Assembly (NCBI GenBank): GCA_031269415.1
Contig: JAISZF010000008.1
Location: 1-11,740 of the forward strand
Length of the DNA: 11,740 nt
From: Clostridiales bacterium
GTDB taxonomy: Bacteria > Bacillota > Clostridia > Lachnospirales > WQUN01
Direction: 5' to 3'
Shown: piece by piece, positions 1 through 6,829 of the stretch
How the letters are laid out: every line of letters starts with the position of its first letter
Position numbering within the stretch: position 1 is the stretch's first letter
Program-made: the position numbers and the translations under genes
Notes under the pieces: model-generated
Databases searched by the model: none
What the model saw: the letters and a program-made list of their open reading frames with translations, nothing else
Told to the model about the DNA's origin: nothing

Positions 1-1271
1 TTCATGTCCTGCCCGCCGATATCCAGTATGAAATCCACTTCGGGATTGAAAAACGCGGCCGCCTTATAATGCGCCACTGTCTCTATCTCGCCGTGATCTA
101 CCGCGAAAGCCGCCTGCGCCAGGCCTTCGCCGTAACCCGTTACGCAGGAGTTGAGTATTTTTACATTCGCCGGCATTAAGCCGTATAATTCTTTGAGGGC
201 GTGTTTGATCATCTTTAAGGGGCTGCCTTCGTTTCCGGCGTAGAACGAATAGAGCAGTTCGCCGCCGTCGCTGATCAGAGCCAGTTTGGTCGTGGTCGAA
301 CCCGCATCTATGCCCAGGAACGCCCCGCCTTCATATGTATTCAAGTCACGCTTCGCCGCTTTACGCGAGCCGTGCCTCGCCGCGAATTCCTCATATTCAT
401 CCTCGTCGGAGAAGAGGGGATCCAAGCGTTTTATCTCAAACTCCAACTGTTTTGGAGCCCGCAGGTTGGCCAGCAGCTCATCCGCGGTAACAGCCTTATC
501 TTCCTTAACGGATAAAGCGCTGCCCAATGCCGCGAAGAGGTGCGAATTCTTCGGCACGATGATTTCGTCGCCGGAAAGCCCCAGCACATCACAGAATCGC
601 TTCCGCAGCTCCGGCAGGAATGTCAGAGGGCCGCCCAAAAAAGCCACATGACCGCGTATGGGTTTACCGCACGCCAGTCCGCTGATTGTCTGATTTACAA
701 TGGCCTGGAAGATGGAAACCGCCAAATCGGGTTTGGCCGCGCCCTCATTAATGAGCGGCTGTATATCGCTTTTGGCGAAAACGCCGCAGCGCGCCGCGAT
801 AGGATAGATCACTTTATAATCCCTCGCCATATCGTTCAGGCCGGAAGCGTCGGTCTGAAGCAAAGAAGCCATCTGATCGATAAAGGAACCGGTACCCCCC
901 GCGCATATGCCGTTCATGCGCTGTTCCATACCGCCGGTGAAGTAGATGATCTTCGCGTCCTCGCCGCCGATTTCAATTGCCGCGTCGGTTTGCGGGGCAT
1001 AAGTTTCAATGGCCCTGGAAACCGCGACGACCTCCTGTATAAACTCCACGCCGACCCATTTCGCCAGCGACAATCCGCCTGAACCCGTTATCATGGCGAA
1101 TAATGGCACATTACCCAACGTCTCCTTGAGGTCTTGGGCCATATCCGTAAGCGTTTCCTGTATATTGGAAAAATGTCTGCGATATTGCTGAAACTTGAGG
1201 CGTCCGAATTCGTCCAGGGCGGCCAGTTTTATGGTTGTGGAACCGATATCTATGCCCAACCGGAATTTCAA
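1..1271 (-). CDS. Large acyl-CoA dehydratase activase-like protein, two activase modules (5' part; runs off window)
   Basis: Members of this BadF/BadG/BcrA/BcrD (HgdC-like) ATPase family bind a [4Fe-4S] cluster between two subunits and use ATP to inject an electron into 2-hydroxyacyl-CoA dehydratases in the cytoplasm. About 423 residues are visible, read without a stop. Module 1 opens with LGIDIGSTTIKL near residue 6. It carries the cluster cysteines in NGICAGGTGSFIDQ (Cys123) and ARCGVFAKSDIQ (Cys162), a spacing like that of HgdC. After a charged linker, module 2 opens at about residue 318 with FLGIDAGSTTTKLAL and reaches ILDIGGQDMK at the window edge. Two tandem modules point to the long (often over 1,000 aa) activase/dehydratase fusion seen in clostridia, whose substrate is usually unknown. 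The start is inferred as TTG at 1271 (MKFRLGIDIG, family-like); TTG at 1277 is an alternative, with an in-frame TGA just upstream and a GGGA site at 1283-1286. The family call is firm; the substrate is not. Confidence 0.9.
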   Translation of the reverse strand, partial: MKFRLGIDIGSTTIKLAALDEFGRLKFQQYRRHFSNIQETLTDMAQDLKETLGNVPLFAMITGSGGLSLAKWVGVEFIQEVVAVSRAIETYAPQTDAAIEIGGEDAKIIYFTGGMEQRMNGICAGGTGSFIDQMASLLQTDASGLNDMARDYKVIYPIAARCGVFAKSDIQPLINEGAAKPDLAVSIFQAIVNQTISGLACGKPIRGHVAFLGGPLTFLPELRKRFCDVLGLSGDEIIVPKNSHLFAALGSALSVKEDKAVTADELLANLRAPKQLEFEIKRLDPLFSDEDEYEEFAARHGSRKAAKRDLNTYEGGAFLGIDAGSTTTKLALISDGGELLYSFYAGNEGSPLKMIKHALKELYGLMPANVKILNSCVTGYGEGLAQAAFAVDHGEIETVAHYKAAAFFNPEVDFILDIGGQDM

Positions 1272-1319
1272 ACACAATCACATCCCACGATTTATTTTTG
1301 ATTCCGTAAATATATACGG

Positions 1320-1372
1320 ATCAAATTCGATTTATGACAACCAATAGATATATCGGTATAAATCAATTTGAT
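1320..1372. repeat. 53-bp near-palindrome at the activase promoter
   Basis: The outer arms are ATCAAATTCGATTTAT (1320-1335) and its reverse complement lacking one base (1358-1372). Inside them ACCAATA (1340-1346) and TATCGGT (1351-1357) pair with one mismatch (a G-U pair in RNA) around the four bases GATA, and GACA (1336-1339) is unpaired. A second small palindrome, TCCGTA (1303-1308) with TACGGA (1315-1320), abuts it. The large one covers the promoter -10 box and predicted start site, so an operator for a dimeric regulator is the simplest reading; a leader hairpin is the alternative. Confidence 0.6.
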
Positions 1373-1399
1373 TATAGATCCGCGGGATTGAGAAATCAA
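1371..1399 (-). promoter_or_regulatory. Sigma-A-type promoter of the activase gene
   Basis: On the minus strand a -35 box TTGATT (1399-1394) is followed after exactly 17 bases by a perfect -10 box TATAAT (1376-1371). Transcription should start near 1364, giving a leader of about 90 nt before the TTG start. The -10 box overlaps one arm of the palindrome at 1320-1372, so the activase is probably transcribed separately from comM and may be regulated at this site. Confidence 0.7.
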
Positions 1400-1441
1400 G
1401 GAAGAATAGGAAACGAGAGCGGTTGGCGGATTAGCGCGTTT

Positions 1442-2968
1442 CTACCAATACTTCCTATCCAGTCCCCGATACTGAAGCGCTTCAGCCAAATGCTTGACCT
1501 CAATCCTCTCCGACTGTTCCAAATCAGCGATTGTCCGGGCCAGCCGCAGGCATTTATGGTACGCCCTCGCGGAAAGCCCCATCTTCTCGAACGCCTGGCG
1601 CAGCAGCGCGCGGCCGGCATTGTCAATCGCACAATATCGATCAATATCCGAGCTTCCTAACTGAGCGTTGAAAACAAAGCGTTCATTCTTGTACCGCTCA
1701 CGCTGAAAGGCCGCCGCGGCCATCACGATCGCCCGGATCTCCTTTGTGGAGAGGGAAGGACGGCTGCTTTGCAGGGCGGTGTAGTCCACAAAGGGCGACT
1801 CTGCCTGGATGTCGACGCGATCAAGGAGAGGGCCGGAAATTTTCCCAAGATAATTTGAAATTTCATGTTGGGTGCAGCGACATTTATTTGAGGAGCCGTA
1901 ATACCCGCAAGGGCATGGATTCATGGAAGCCGCCAGAAGAAAGAAGCTGGGATATGTATGAACGCCGCCGACGCGCGTGATCGTTACCTGACGATCCTCC
2001 AAAGGCTGCCTTAATGTCTCCAATGAACGCTTCTGAAATTCCGGCAGTTCATCCAGGAACAGCACCCCGTTGTGCGCTAGGCTGATCTCGCCGGGCATGG
2101 GGTTTCTGCCGCCGCCGACAAGGGACACATGTGAGGCCGTATGATGCGGCGCTCGAAACGGACGCGCCGTTATCAGGGCTTTTTTATTGTCCAAAAGCCC
2201 GGCGATGCTGTATATCTTCGTTATCTCAAGACTTTCCTCCAGCGATAACTCCGGCAGTATACCGGGCAGCCGTTTTGCCATCATTGTTTTGCCGGAGCCG
2301 GGCGGGCCGATAAGCAGAATATTATGAAACCCCGCCGCCGCGATGGTGAGCGCGCGTTTTACGCTCTCCTGTCCCTTGACATCGGAGAAATCCGGTATAT
2401 AATACATGCGTTCGTCACTGAAGAGTTCGTCGATGTTTACAACCGTGCGATGCCATTCGCGCTTATTCATATACCCGATTAATTCGGGGAGGCTGTTGAC
2501 GCCCATTACTTCCATGCCGGATACCAGCGCGCCTTCCTCCGTGTTATCGGCGGGCAGCACCGCCTTTTTACAGCCGTTTTTAAAGGCCGCGTGAAGAATG
2601 GGCAATACGCCGTTTACCCGCCTCAGACCTCCGTCCAGCGAGAGTTCGCCGACAAATACAATGTCGCGGATAGCCTCGTGGGGAATAACATCCATGCACA
2701 CCAATATGCCGACCGCCATGGGCAGGTCGAACGAGGGACCGGCTTTCTTGGTATCGGCGGGCGCCAGATTTACGGTAATATGTTTAATAGGGAAAACAAA
2801 ATCGGCGTTCTTAATAGCGGTGCGAACGCGATCCTTTGACTCTTTAACGGCGGAGTCCGGCAGGCCGACAATGTCAAAAGCCGGCAGACCCTGGCTTATA
2901 TCTACCTCCACGTCCACTTTATAACCGTCTATACCCAGAATAGCGCCGCTTGTAACCTTCGCCAGCAT
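1442..2968 (-). CDS. comM: ComM/YifB family Mg-chelatase-like AAA+ ATPase
   Basis: A protein of 508 residues, the usual family length. ComM is described in naturally transformable bacteria as a hexameric helicase promoting branch migration during integration of transforming DNA; in Bacillota the family (YifB) is widespread but less studied. Order of parts: N-terminal ChlI domain (about 1-170, with GLPDSAVKESKDRVR near 35-49 and NLAPAD at 67-72), Walker A GPPGSGKT (221-228), Walker B GVLFLDELPEF (301-311), Cys motif NPCPCGYYG (350-358) with Cys363 and Cys365 as possible metal ligands, LLDRVDIQ (381-388) with the likely arginine finger, and a C-terminal helical lid. ATG is preceded by GGAGG at 2975-2979, 6 bases upstream. 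The gene is divergent from dprA, which fits a DNA-processing role. No good terminator is seen between its stop and the activase promoter. Confidence 0.95.
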   Translation of the reverse strand: MLAKVTSGAILGIDGYKVDVEVDISQGLPAFDIVGLPDSAVKESKDRVRTAIKNADFVFPIKHITVNLAPADTKKAGPSFDLPMAVGILVCMDVIPHEAIRDIVFVGELSLDGGLRRVNGVLPILHAAFKNGCKKAVLPADNTEEGALVSGMEVMGVNSLPELIGYMNKREWHRTVVNIDELFSDERMYYIPDFSDVKGQESVKRALTIAAAGFHNILLIGPPGSGKTMMAKRLPGILPELSLEESLEITKIYSIAGLLDNKKALITARPFRAPHHTASHVSLVGGGRNPMPGEISLAHNGVLFLDELPEFQKRSLETLRQPLEDRQVTITRVGGVHTYPSFFLLAASMNPCPCGYYGSSNKCRCTQHEISNYLGKISGPLLDRVDIQAESPFVDYTALQSSRPSLSTKEIRAIVMAAAAFQRERYKNERFVFNAQLGSSDIDRYCAIDNAGRALLRQAFEKMGLSARAYHKCLRLARTIADLEQSERIEVKHLAEALQYRGLDRKYW

Positions 2969-3006
2969 AAATTTCCTCCGTTAATCCACAGATAATTCCG
3001 CAAAAT

Positions 3007-3034
3007 TTGACTTTATTGCAGTATAGCATAGAAT
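3007..3034 (+). promoter_or_regulatory. Promoter of the dprA-topA operon
   Basis: TTGACT (3007-3012, one mismatch to consensus) is followed after 16 bases by TAGAAT (3029-3034). The predicted start is near 3041, about 40 nt before the dprA TTG. It shares bases 3020-3034 with the divergent comM promoter, so polymerase binding at one should exclude the other. Confidence 0.55.
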
Positions 3035-3048
3035 ATTCCTAACGAAAA
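3020..3048 (-). promoter_or_regulatory. Extended -10 promoter of comM
   Basis: On the minus strand TATACT (3025-3020) carries an upstream TG (3028-3027), forming an extended -10 element. The -35 match, TTTTCG at 3048-3043 with 17-base spacing, is poor, as is common for extended -10 promoters. Transcription would start near 3013, leaving about 45 nt before the comM ATG. It overlaps the dprA promoter on the other strand. Confidence 0.5.
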
Positions 3049-3080
3049 GCAGAATAATACAGTTTCAAGGGGAGGATTCA

Positions 3081-4163
3081 TTGAACAGCGATCTATATAA
3101 AATTTGGCTGAGTTTGATAACAGGGATTGGGCCGCGTAAACACGCCGCGCTGCTTGGGGAGTTTGAATCGGCCGAAGAGGTATATGGGGCCTCATATGAG
3201 GAGCTTGCCGCCGTGCCCGGCGTATCGGAAGCCAACGCCGAGGTTATTATTAAAAGCCGGGATCTGAGCGCGGCCAGACGCGTGCTGGAGGAGTCTGAGA
3301 AAAGGCGTATACGTATAATGACATTGACGGACGGGGATTACCCGGAACTGCTTAAACAAATCCATGACCCGCCGGCAGTTTTATATATCAGAGGCAGTCT
3401 GCCGGACGATAACCTGAAAAAAGCGGGTATAATAGGATCAAGGCATTGCTCGGACTATGGACGGGCTATAACGCGTGAACTGAGCCGGAAACTCGCGGAG
3501 AATAATATCGTCGTGGTCAGCGGCATGGCACGGGGCATAGACAGCGACGCGCACAGAGGAGCGATAGAAGCGGGAGGCTTAACCGTCGCTGTGCTGGGCT
3601 GCGGCCCGGACATATGCTATCCTCCTGAAAACCTCGAATTGATGAAGCAGATTTCGCTTCACGGCTGTTTGCTGTCGGAGTACCCGCCGGGCGCCAAACC
3701 CGAAGCGGGCTATTTCCCCGCGCGTAACCGTATAATCAGCGGCCTGTCGCACGTGCTGGTTGTGACCGAGGCCGCCAGGCGCAGCGGAACCCTTATAACG
3801 GTCAACCAGGCGCTGGAGCAGGGCAGGGAAGTAATGGCTGTGCCAGGCAACATCAACAGCCGTTTAAGCGACGGGCCTAATGAGCTGATACGCGACGGCG
3901 CCGGTATAGTTACATCTTATCAGGACATACTGCATATACTGAATATAAACACAAACGAACATGTTCAGCAAAATAATCCTGCGGATCTTGCGCCTGATGA
4001 AAAAGTGGTTTATGATTGTATGGCTTTTCAGCCTGAAAGCTTTGAAAACATTGTTGACAAATGCGGTTTAAGCGCGCAAACTGTAAATTACATCTTAACA
4101 ATGCTTGAATTGAAAGGTTACCTGTTAAAAATGCCGGGGCAGCGATACGGCAAAACGCGTTGA
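3081..4163 (+). CDS. dprA: DNA-processing protein DprA (Smf)
   Basis: A 360-residue DprA, of usual length. DprA binds incoming single-stranded DNA in the cytoplasm, shields it from nucleases and loads RecA during transformation; it is also kept in many bacteria not known to be competent. An N-terminal helix-hairpin-helix/SAM-like region (about 5-60, with TGIGPRK and AAVPGVSE) precedes the Rossmann-like core: GIIGSRHCSDYG (116-127), VVSGMARGIDSDAHRG (145-160), GYFPARNRIISG (210-221, the conserved arginine pair) and RRSGTLIT (233-240). A C-terminal winged-helix DML1-like domain covers about 302-360. The start is TTG at 3081, supported by GGGGAGG five bases upstream and no better in-frame ATG. 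topA follows after 22 bases with no terminator, so the two are co-transcribed. Confidence 0.96.
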   Translation: MNSDLYKIWLSLITGIGPRKHAALLGEFESAEEVYGASYEELAAVPGVSEANAEVIIKSRDLSAARRVLEESEKRRIRIMTLTDGDYPELLKQIHDPPAVLYIRGSLPDDNLKKAGIIGSRHCSDYGRAITRELSRKLAENNIVVVSGMARGIDSDAHRGAIEAGGLTVAVLGCGPDICYPPENLELMKQISLHGCLLSEYPPGAKPEAGYFPARNRIISGLSHVLVVTEAARRSGTLITVNQALEQGREVMAVPGNINSRLSDGPNELIRDGAGIVTSYQDILHILNINTNEHVQQNNPADLAPDEKVVYDCMAFQPESFENIVDKCGLSAQTVNYILTMLELKGYLLKMPGQRYGKTR

Positions 4164-4185
4164 CATCCCCGGTTTGGAGGATATT

Positions 4186-6309
4186 ATGGCAAAGAACCTC
4201 GTAATAGTGGAATCACCCGCAAAAGCGAAAACACTCAAAAAATTTTTGGGCAGCGCCTATAAGATAGAAGCGTCGGTGGGGCATGTGCGTGACCTCCCGA
4301 AGAGTGAACTGGGCATAAATGTGGAAAACGATTTTGAACCCAAGTACATTACCATCCGAGGCAAGGGCGAAGTGCTGTCCAAATTACGTAAGGAAGTAAA
4401 GAACGCCGACAAGATATATCTGGCGACAGACCCGGATCGCGAGGGCGAGGCGATAAGCTGGCATTTGATGCACGCGCTGAAACTGGACAATAAGAGAGCC
4501 ATGCGCATAACGTTTAATGAAATTACCAAAACCGCCGTAAGGAAGTCGATAAAAGAAGCCCGCGACATTGACATGAACCTTGTGGACGCCCAGCAGGCTC
4601 GCAGAGGGCTGGATCGCATCGTGGGCTATAAGATAAGCCCGCTGCTCTGGAAAAAGGTAAAACGCGGGCTGAGCGCCGGCCGCGTGCAGTCCGTGGCGCT
4701 GAAGATGATCTGCGATCGGGACGACGAGATAGAGAACTTCACCCCGGAGGAATACTGGACGCTGGAAGTGACACTGGGCTCGGAAAAGGGCCAGCTTATC
4801 GCGAAGTACAACAGCGGTGACAATAATAAACAGGAACTCAGAACAGGCGAGGACGCGGATAAAGTCGTAAATGAAACCGCTGGGGTTCCCTGGATTGTGC
4901 GCGAGGTGAAAAACAGCTCGCGCGTAAAAAAGCCGTCTCCCCCCTTTACGACCAGTACGCTGCAGCAGGAAGCATCTAAGATATTGGGCTACGCGACCTC
5001 TAAAACCATGATGATCGCCCAGCAGTTGTATGAAGGCGTAGACATTAAAGGAGCGGGCACGCTGGGCCTGGTAACATATATCCGTACGGATTCCGTGCGG
5101 GTAGCGGATGAAGCGTATGAAAGCGCGAAGAACACTATACTCGCCATGTTCGGGGAGCCTTACGCGGCGGCCGAACGCCCGCGCTATAAAACCAGAGGCA
5201 GGGCTCAGGACGCGCATGAAGCCATCAGGCCGTCGTATGTGGAACGTTTGCCGGACAGCCTTAAGGATTCGCTTTCAAAGGAACAGTATAAACTCTACAA
5301 GCTCATATGGGAGCGTTTTATCGCCAGCCAGATGGCTTCCGCCGAATACGCCGTTATATCCGTTAAGATTGGCGCGGGCGCTTACGTGTTCCGCGCGAGC
5401 GGCTCGCTGCTGAAATTTAAAGGGTATTTGGCCGTTTATGATAAAGGTGAGGGCGATAAGGAAGCGGACGTTAAGATGCCGGAGCTTACGCCGGATCAAG
5501 CGCTGACCCTGATTTCGCCGAAACCCGAGCGGCATTTTACACAGCCGCCGCCGAGATACAGCGAGGCGAGCCTGGTTAAGACCATGGAGGAATTGGGCAT
5601 TGGCAGGCCCAGCACCTACGCGTCCACTATCAGCAATATTGTACAGAGGCGGTATGTGATCAAAGAGAACAAAGTGTTCTATTCAACCGATTTGGGCGAG
5701 ATCGTAAACAGTATAATGGCGCAGAATTTCGAGAATATCGTTGATATAGAGTTTACCGCTAAAATGGAGGAAAGCCTGGACAGGGTGGAGGACGGCGATC
5801 TGGAATGGAAAGAGATACTGCGGGGTTTTTATAAACAGCTTAGCGAGAAGATCACTCAAGCGGAGGAACGCATAGGGGAAATAGAGGTAGAGGACGAGGA
5901 AACAGATATCAAGTGCGAACACTGCGGACGCAATATGGTGATAAAGTTTGGGCGGTTCGGGAAATTTCTGGCCTGCCCGGGTTTTCCTGAATGCCGCAAC
6001 ACTAAGCCCTTTTTTGAGGACGCGGGCGTGAGCTGCCCCGTATGCGGAGGCCGCGTGCAGATCAAAAAGACTCGCAAGGGACGTAAATATTATGGCTGCG
6101 AACATAACCCCGAGTGCGGATTTATGACTTGGAACCGCCCGACTGGGGAAACCTGCCCGGAATGCGGCGGGTATCTGGTGGAAAAGGGTACGAAGAACCG
6201 CAAGATTGTGTGTTCCAATGTGCAGTGCGGGTATACGAAGGAACTGCCGCCGGATGCCGATGAACCTGCGGAAACTGATGAACCGGCGCATTTGGAGGCG
6301 CAGGGATAG
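4186..6309 (+). CDS. topA: DNA topoisomerase I (type IA)
   Basis: This enzyme relaxes negative supercoils by cutting and passing one DNA strand through a 5'-phosphotyrosine link. The 707-residue protein is full length. The Toprim domain (about 3-115) has VESPAKAK (Glu9) and TDPDREGEAISWH (Asp82, Asp84 and Glu86, which bind Mg2+). SAGRVQSVAL at 163-172 and the catalytic tyrosine Tyr298 in VTYIRTDSVR follow, then GIGRPSTYA (471-479). Three C-terminal zinc-ribbon modules start near 577, 617 and 657, each with CxxC plus two more cysteines. An acidic tail ends the protein. The start is ATG 4186, because GGAGG at 4176-4180 sits just ahead of it; the in-frame TTG at 4174 overlaps that ribosome site and is rejected. 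Second gene of the dprA operon. Confidence 0.97.
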   Translation: MAKNLVIVESPAKAKTLKKFLGSAYKIEASVGHVRDLPKSELGINVENDFEPKYITIRGKGEVLSKLRKEVKNADKIYLATDPDREGEAISWHLMHALKLDNKRAMRITFNEITKTAVRKSIKEARDIDMNLVDAQQARRGLDRIVGYKISPLLWKKVKRGLSAGRVQSVALKMICDRDDEIENFTPEEYWTLEVTLGSEKGQLIAKYNSGDNNKQELRTGEDADKVVNETAGVPWIVREVKNSSRVKKPSPPFTTSTLQQEASKILGYATSKTMMIAQQLYEGVDIKGAGTLGLVTYIRTDSVRVADEAYESAKNTILAMFGEPYAAAERPRYKTRGRAQDAHEAIRPSYVERLPDSLKDSLSKEQYKLYKLIWERFIASQMASAEYAVISVKIGAGAYVFRASGSLLKFKGYLAVYDKGEGDKEADVKMPELTPDQALTLISPKPERHFTQPPPRYSEASLVKTMEELGIGRPSTYASTISNIVQRRYVIKENKVFYSTDLGEIVNSIMAQNFENIVDIEFTAKMEESLDRVEDGDLEWKEILRGFYKQLSEKITQAEERIGEIEVEDEETDIKCEHCGRNMVIKFGRFGKFLACPGFPECRNTKPFFEDAGVSCPVCGGRVQIKKTRKGRKYYGCEHNPECGFMTWNRPTGETCPECGGYLVEKGTKNRKIVCSNVQCGYTKELPPDADEPAETDEPAHLEAQG

Positions 6310-6544
6310 CTGTTAATCTCATATATTCCAAAAATCGAATGGAAACTATTCTTCTCTGGGCGAATTGTGGGGCCGCGCGCCCCCTTGCCCTTCCCTTTCC
6401 TGATGCGCTTATGGCTGCCAATTGTATAAACGAAAGGCTGAATTGTAAATAATAAATATTGCTTTCGACAGGCAAATGGTTTAGAATAAGATATGCCTTA
6501 AATGTTACGGAAGTGTTACAGTTCGGTTTTTTATGACAGCGGAC
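6310..6544. other. Gene-free spacer downstream of topA
   Basis: No credible gene on either strand. Apart from the GC hairpin at 6369-6383 it holds a weak inverted repeat, CGAAAG (6431-6436) with CTTTCG (6462-6467), separated by 25 AT-rich bases. There is also a pair of GTTAC direct repeats near 6500-6520, followed by a T6 run. None of these is a convincing functional site alone. Confidence 0.5.
6369..6383 (+). terminator. Possible weak terminator after topA
   Basis: GGGGC (6369-6373) and GCCCC (6379-6383) form a short GC stem about 60 bases after the topA stop. It is followed by a C/T-rich rather than T-rich stretch, so it lacks the U-tract of a standard intrinsic terminator. It may need Rho or only slow polymerase. 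Confidence 0.3.
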
Positions 6545-6584
6545 AAAAAAAATTATTGCAACAATTGGAAGAATGATGTATTAT
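6545..6584 (+). promoter_or_regulatory. Strong promoter of the SLH gene, with UP-like A-tract
   Basis: TTGCAA (6556-6561) and TATTAT (6579-6584) are spaced by exactly 17 bases. An A-rich run (6545-6555, mainly A with TTA at its end) lies directly upstream of the -35 box, where an UP element would bind the polymerase alpha subunit. Predicted start near 6591. High-output promoters with A-tracts are common for S-layer-type genes. Confidence 0.7.
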
Positions 6585-6590
6585 AACTAT

Positions 6591-6829
6591 TATCTTGTGT
6601 GTGTACATGCGTAAAGCATAATTTATAGAATCACCGGTCTCGAGGTACACATAACGAGACACTGGAACCGTCGGAAAGTTCCGCCATTAAAAAAGCGATA
6701 AAAAATGGTTCGCGAGTTTAGCTGTCCGGCGAGGGTTGTACTATATGTGCTATGGGAGGGAGATGCTTCTTTAATTGGCGTTAAGACCGCGGAGGTGACA
6801 AAACAGAGTATAGGGAGGATACTAACTAC
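6591..6829 (+). promoter_or_regulatory. Long structured 5' leader of the SLH gene, class unknown
   Basis: About 240 nt separate the predicted transcription start from the SLH start codon. Stems visible by eye: ATGC/GCAT (6607-6610 with 6616-6619), GTCTCG/CGAGAC (6637-6642 with 6655-6660), GGAAC/GTTCC (6664-6668 with 6678-6682) and CCATT/AATGG (6684-6688 with 6704-6708, purine-rich loop). The four helices stack almost end to end. No stem followed by a T-run is present, so any control would act on translation or RNA stability. I checked for T-box, c-di-GMP I and II, ydaO, FMN, M-box and cobalamin signatures and found none intact. It could be a stabilising leader for an abundant surface-protein mRNA or an uncharacterised cis-regulatory RNA. 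Confidence 0.45.
6754..6818 (+). promoter_or_regulatory. Three Shine-Dalgarno-like sites ahead of the SLH start
   Basis: GGGAGGG (6754-6760) is followed 2 bases later by a minimal frame ATG CTT CTT TAA. GGAGGTGA (6791-6798) is a near-perfect anti-SD complement but has no start codon at working distance. GGGAGG (6813-6818) lies 11 bases from the SLH ATG and is the likely ribosome site, at slightly long spacing. The extra sites could be ribosome standby sites or chance. Confidence 0.4.

Noticed and set aside
286..1191. Plus-strand open frames opposite the activase gene
   Set aside because: The minus frame encodes a clear activase with intact motifs across the whole stretch; the plus frames have no ribosome sites or family features.
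4174..4185. TTG start four codons upstream for topA
   Set aside because: The TTG overlaps the GGAGG that serves ATG 4186, and the protein from ATG matches the family start MAKNLVIVESPAKAK.
4384..6291. Long minus-strand open frames inside topA
   Set aside because: They are antisense to an intact, fully conserved topA and arise from its GC-rich codon use.
6671..6740. c-di-GMP or c-di-AMP riboswitch upstream of the SLH gene
   Set aside because: CGGAAA and a fragment resembling AGCTAA on the opposite strand look suggestive, but the other conserved blocks of the GEMM, c-di-GMP-II and ydaO classes are missing on both strands.
6771..6795. T-box-like ACCGCGG near the end of the SLH leader
   Set aside because: Only part of the antiterminator motif is present (no GGTGG before it), there is no competing terminator, and an SLH gene is not a usual T-box target.
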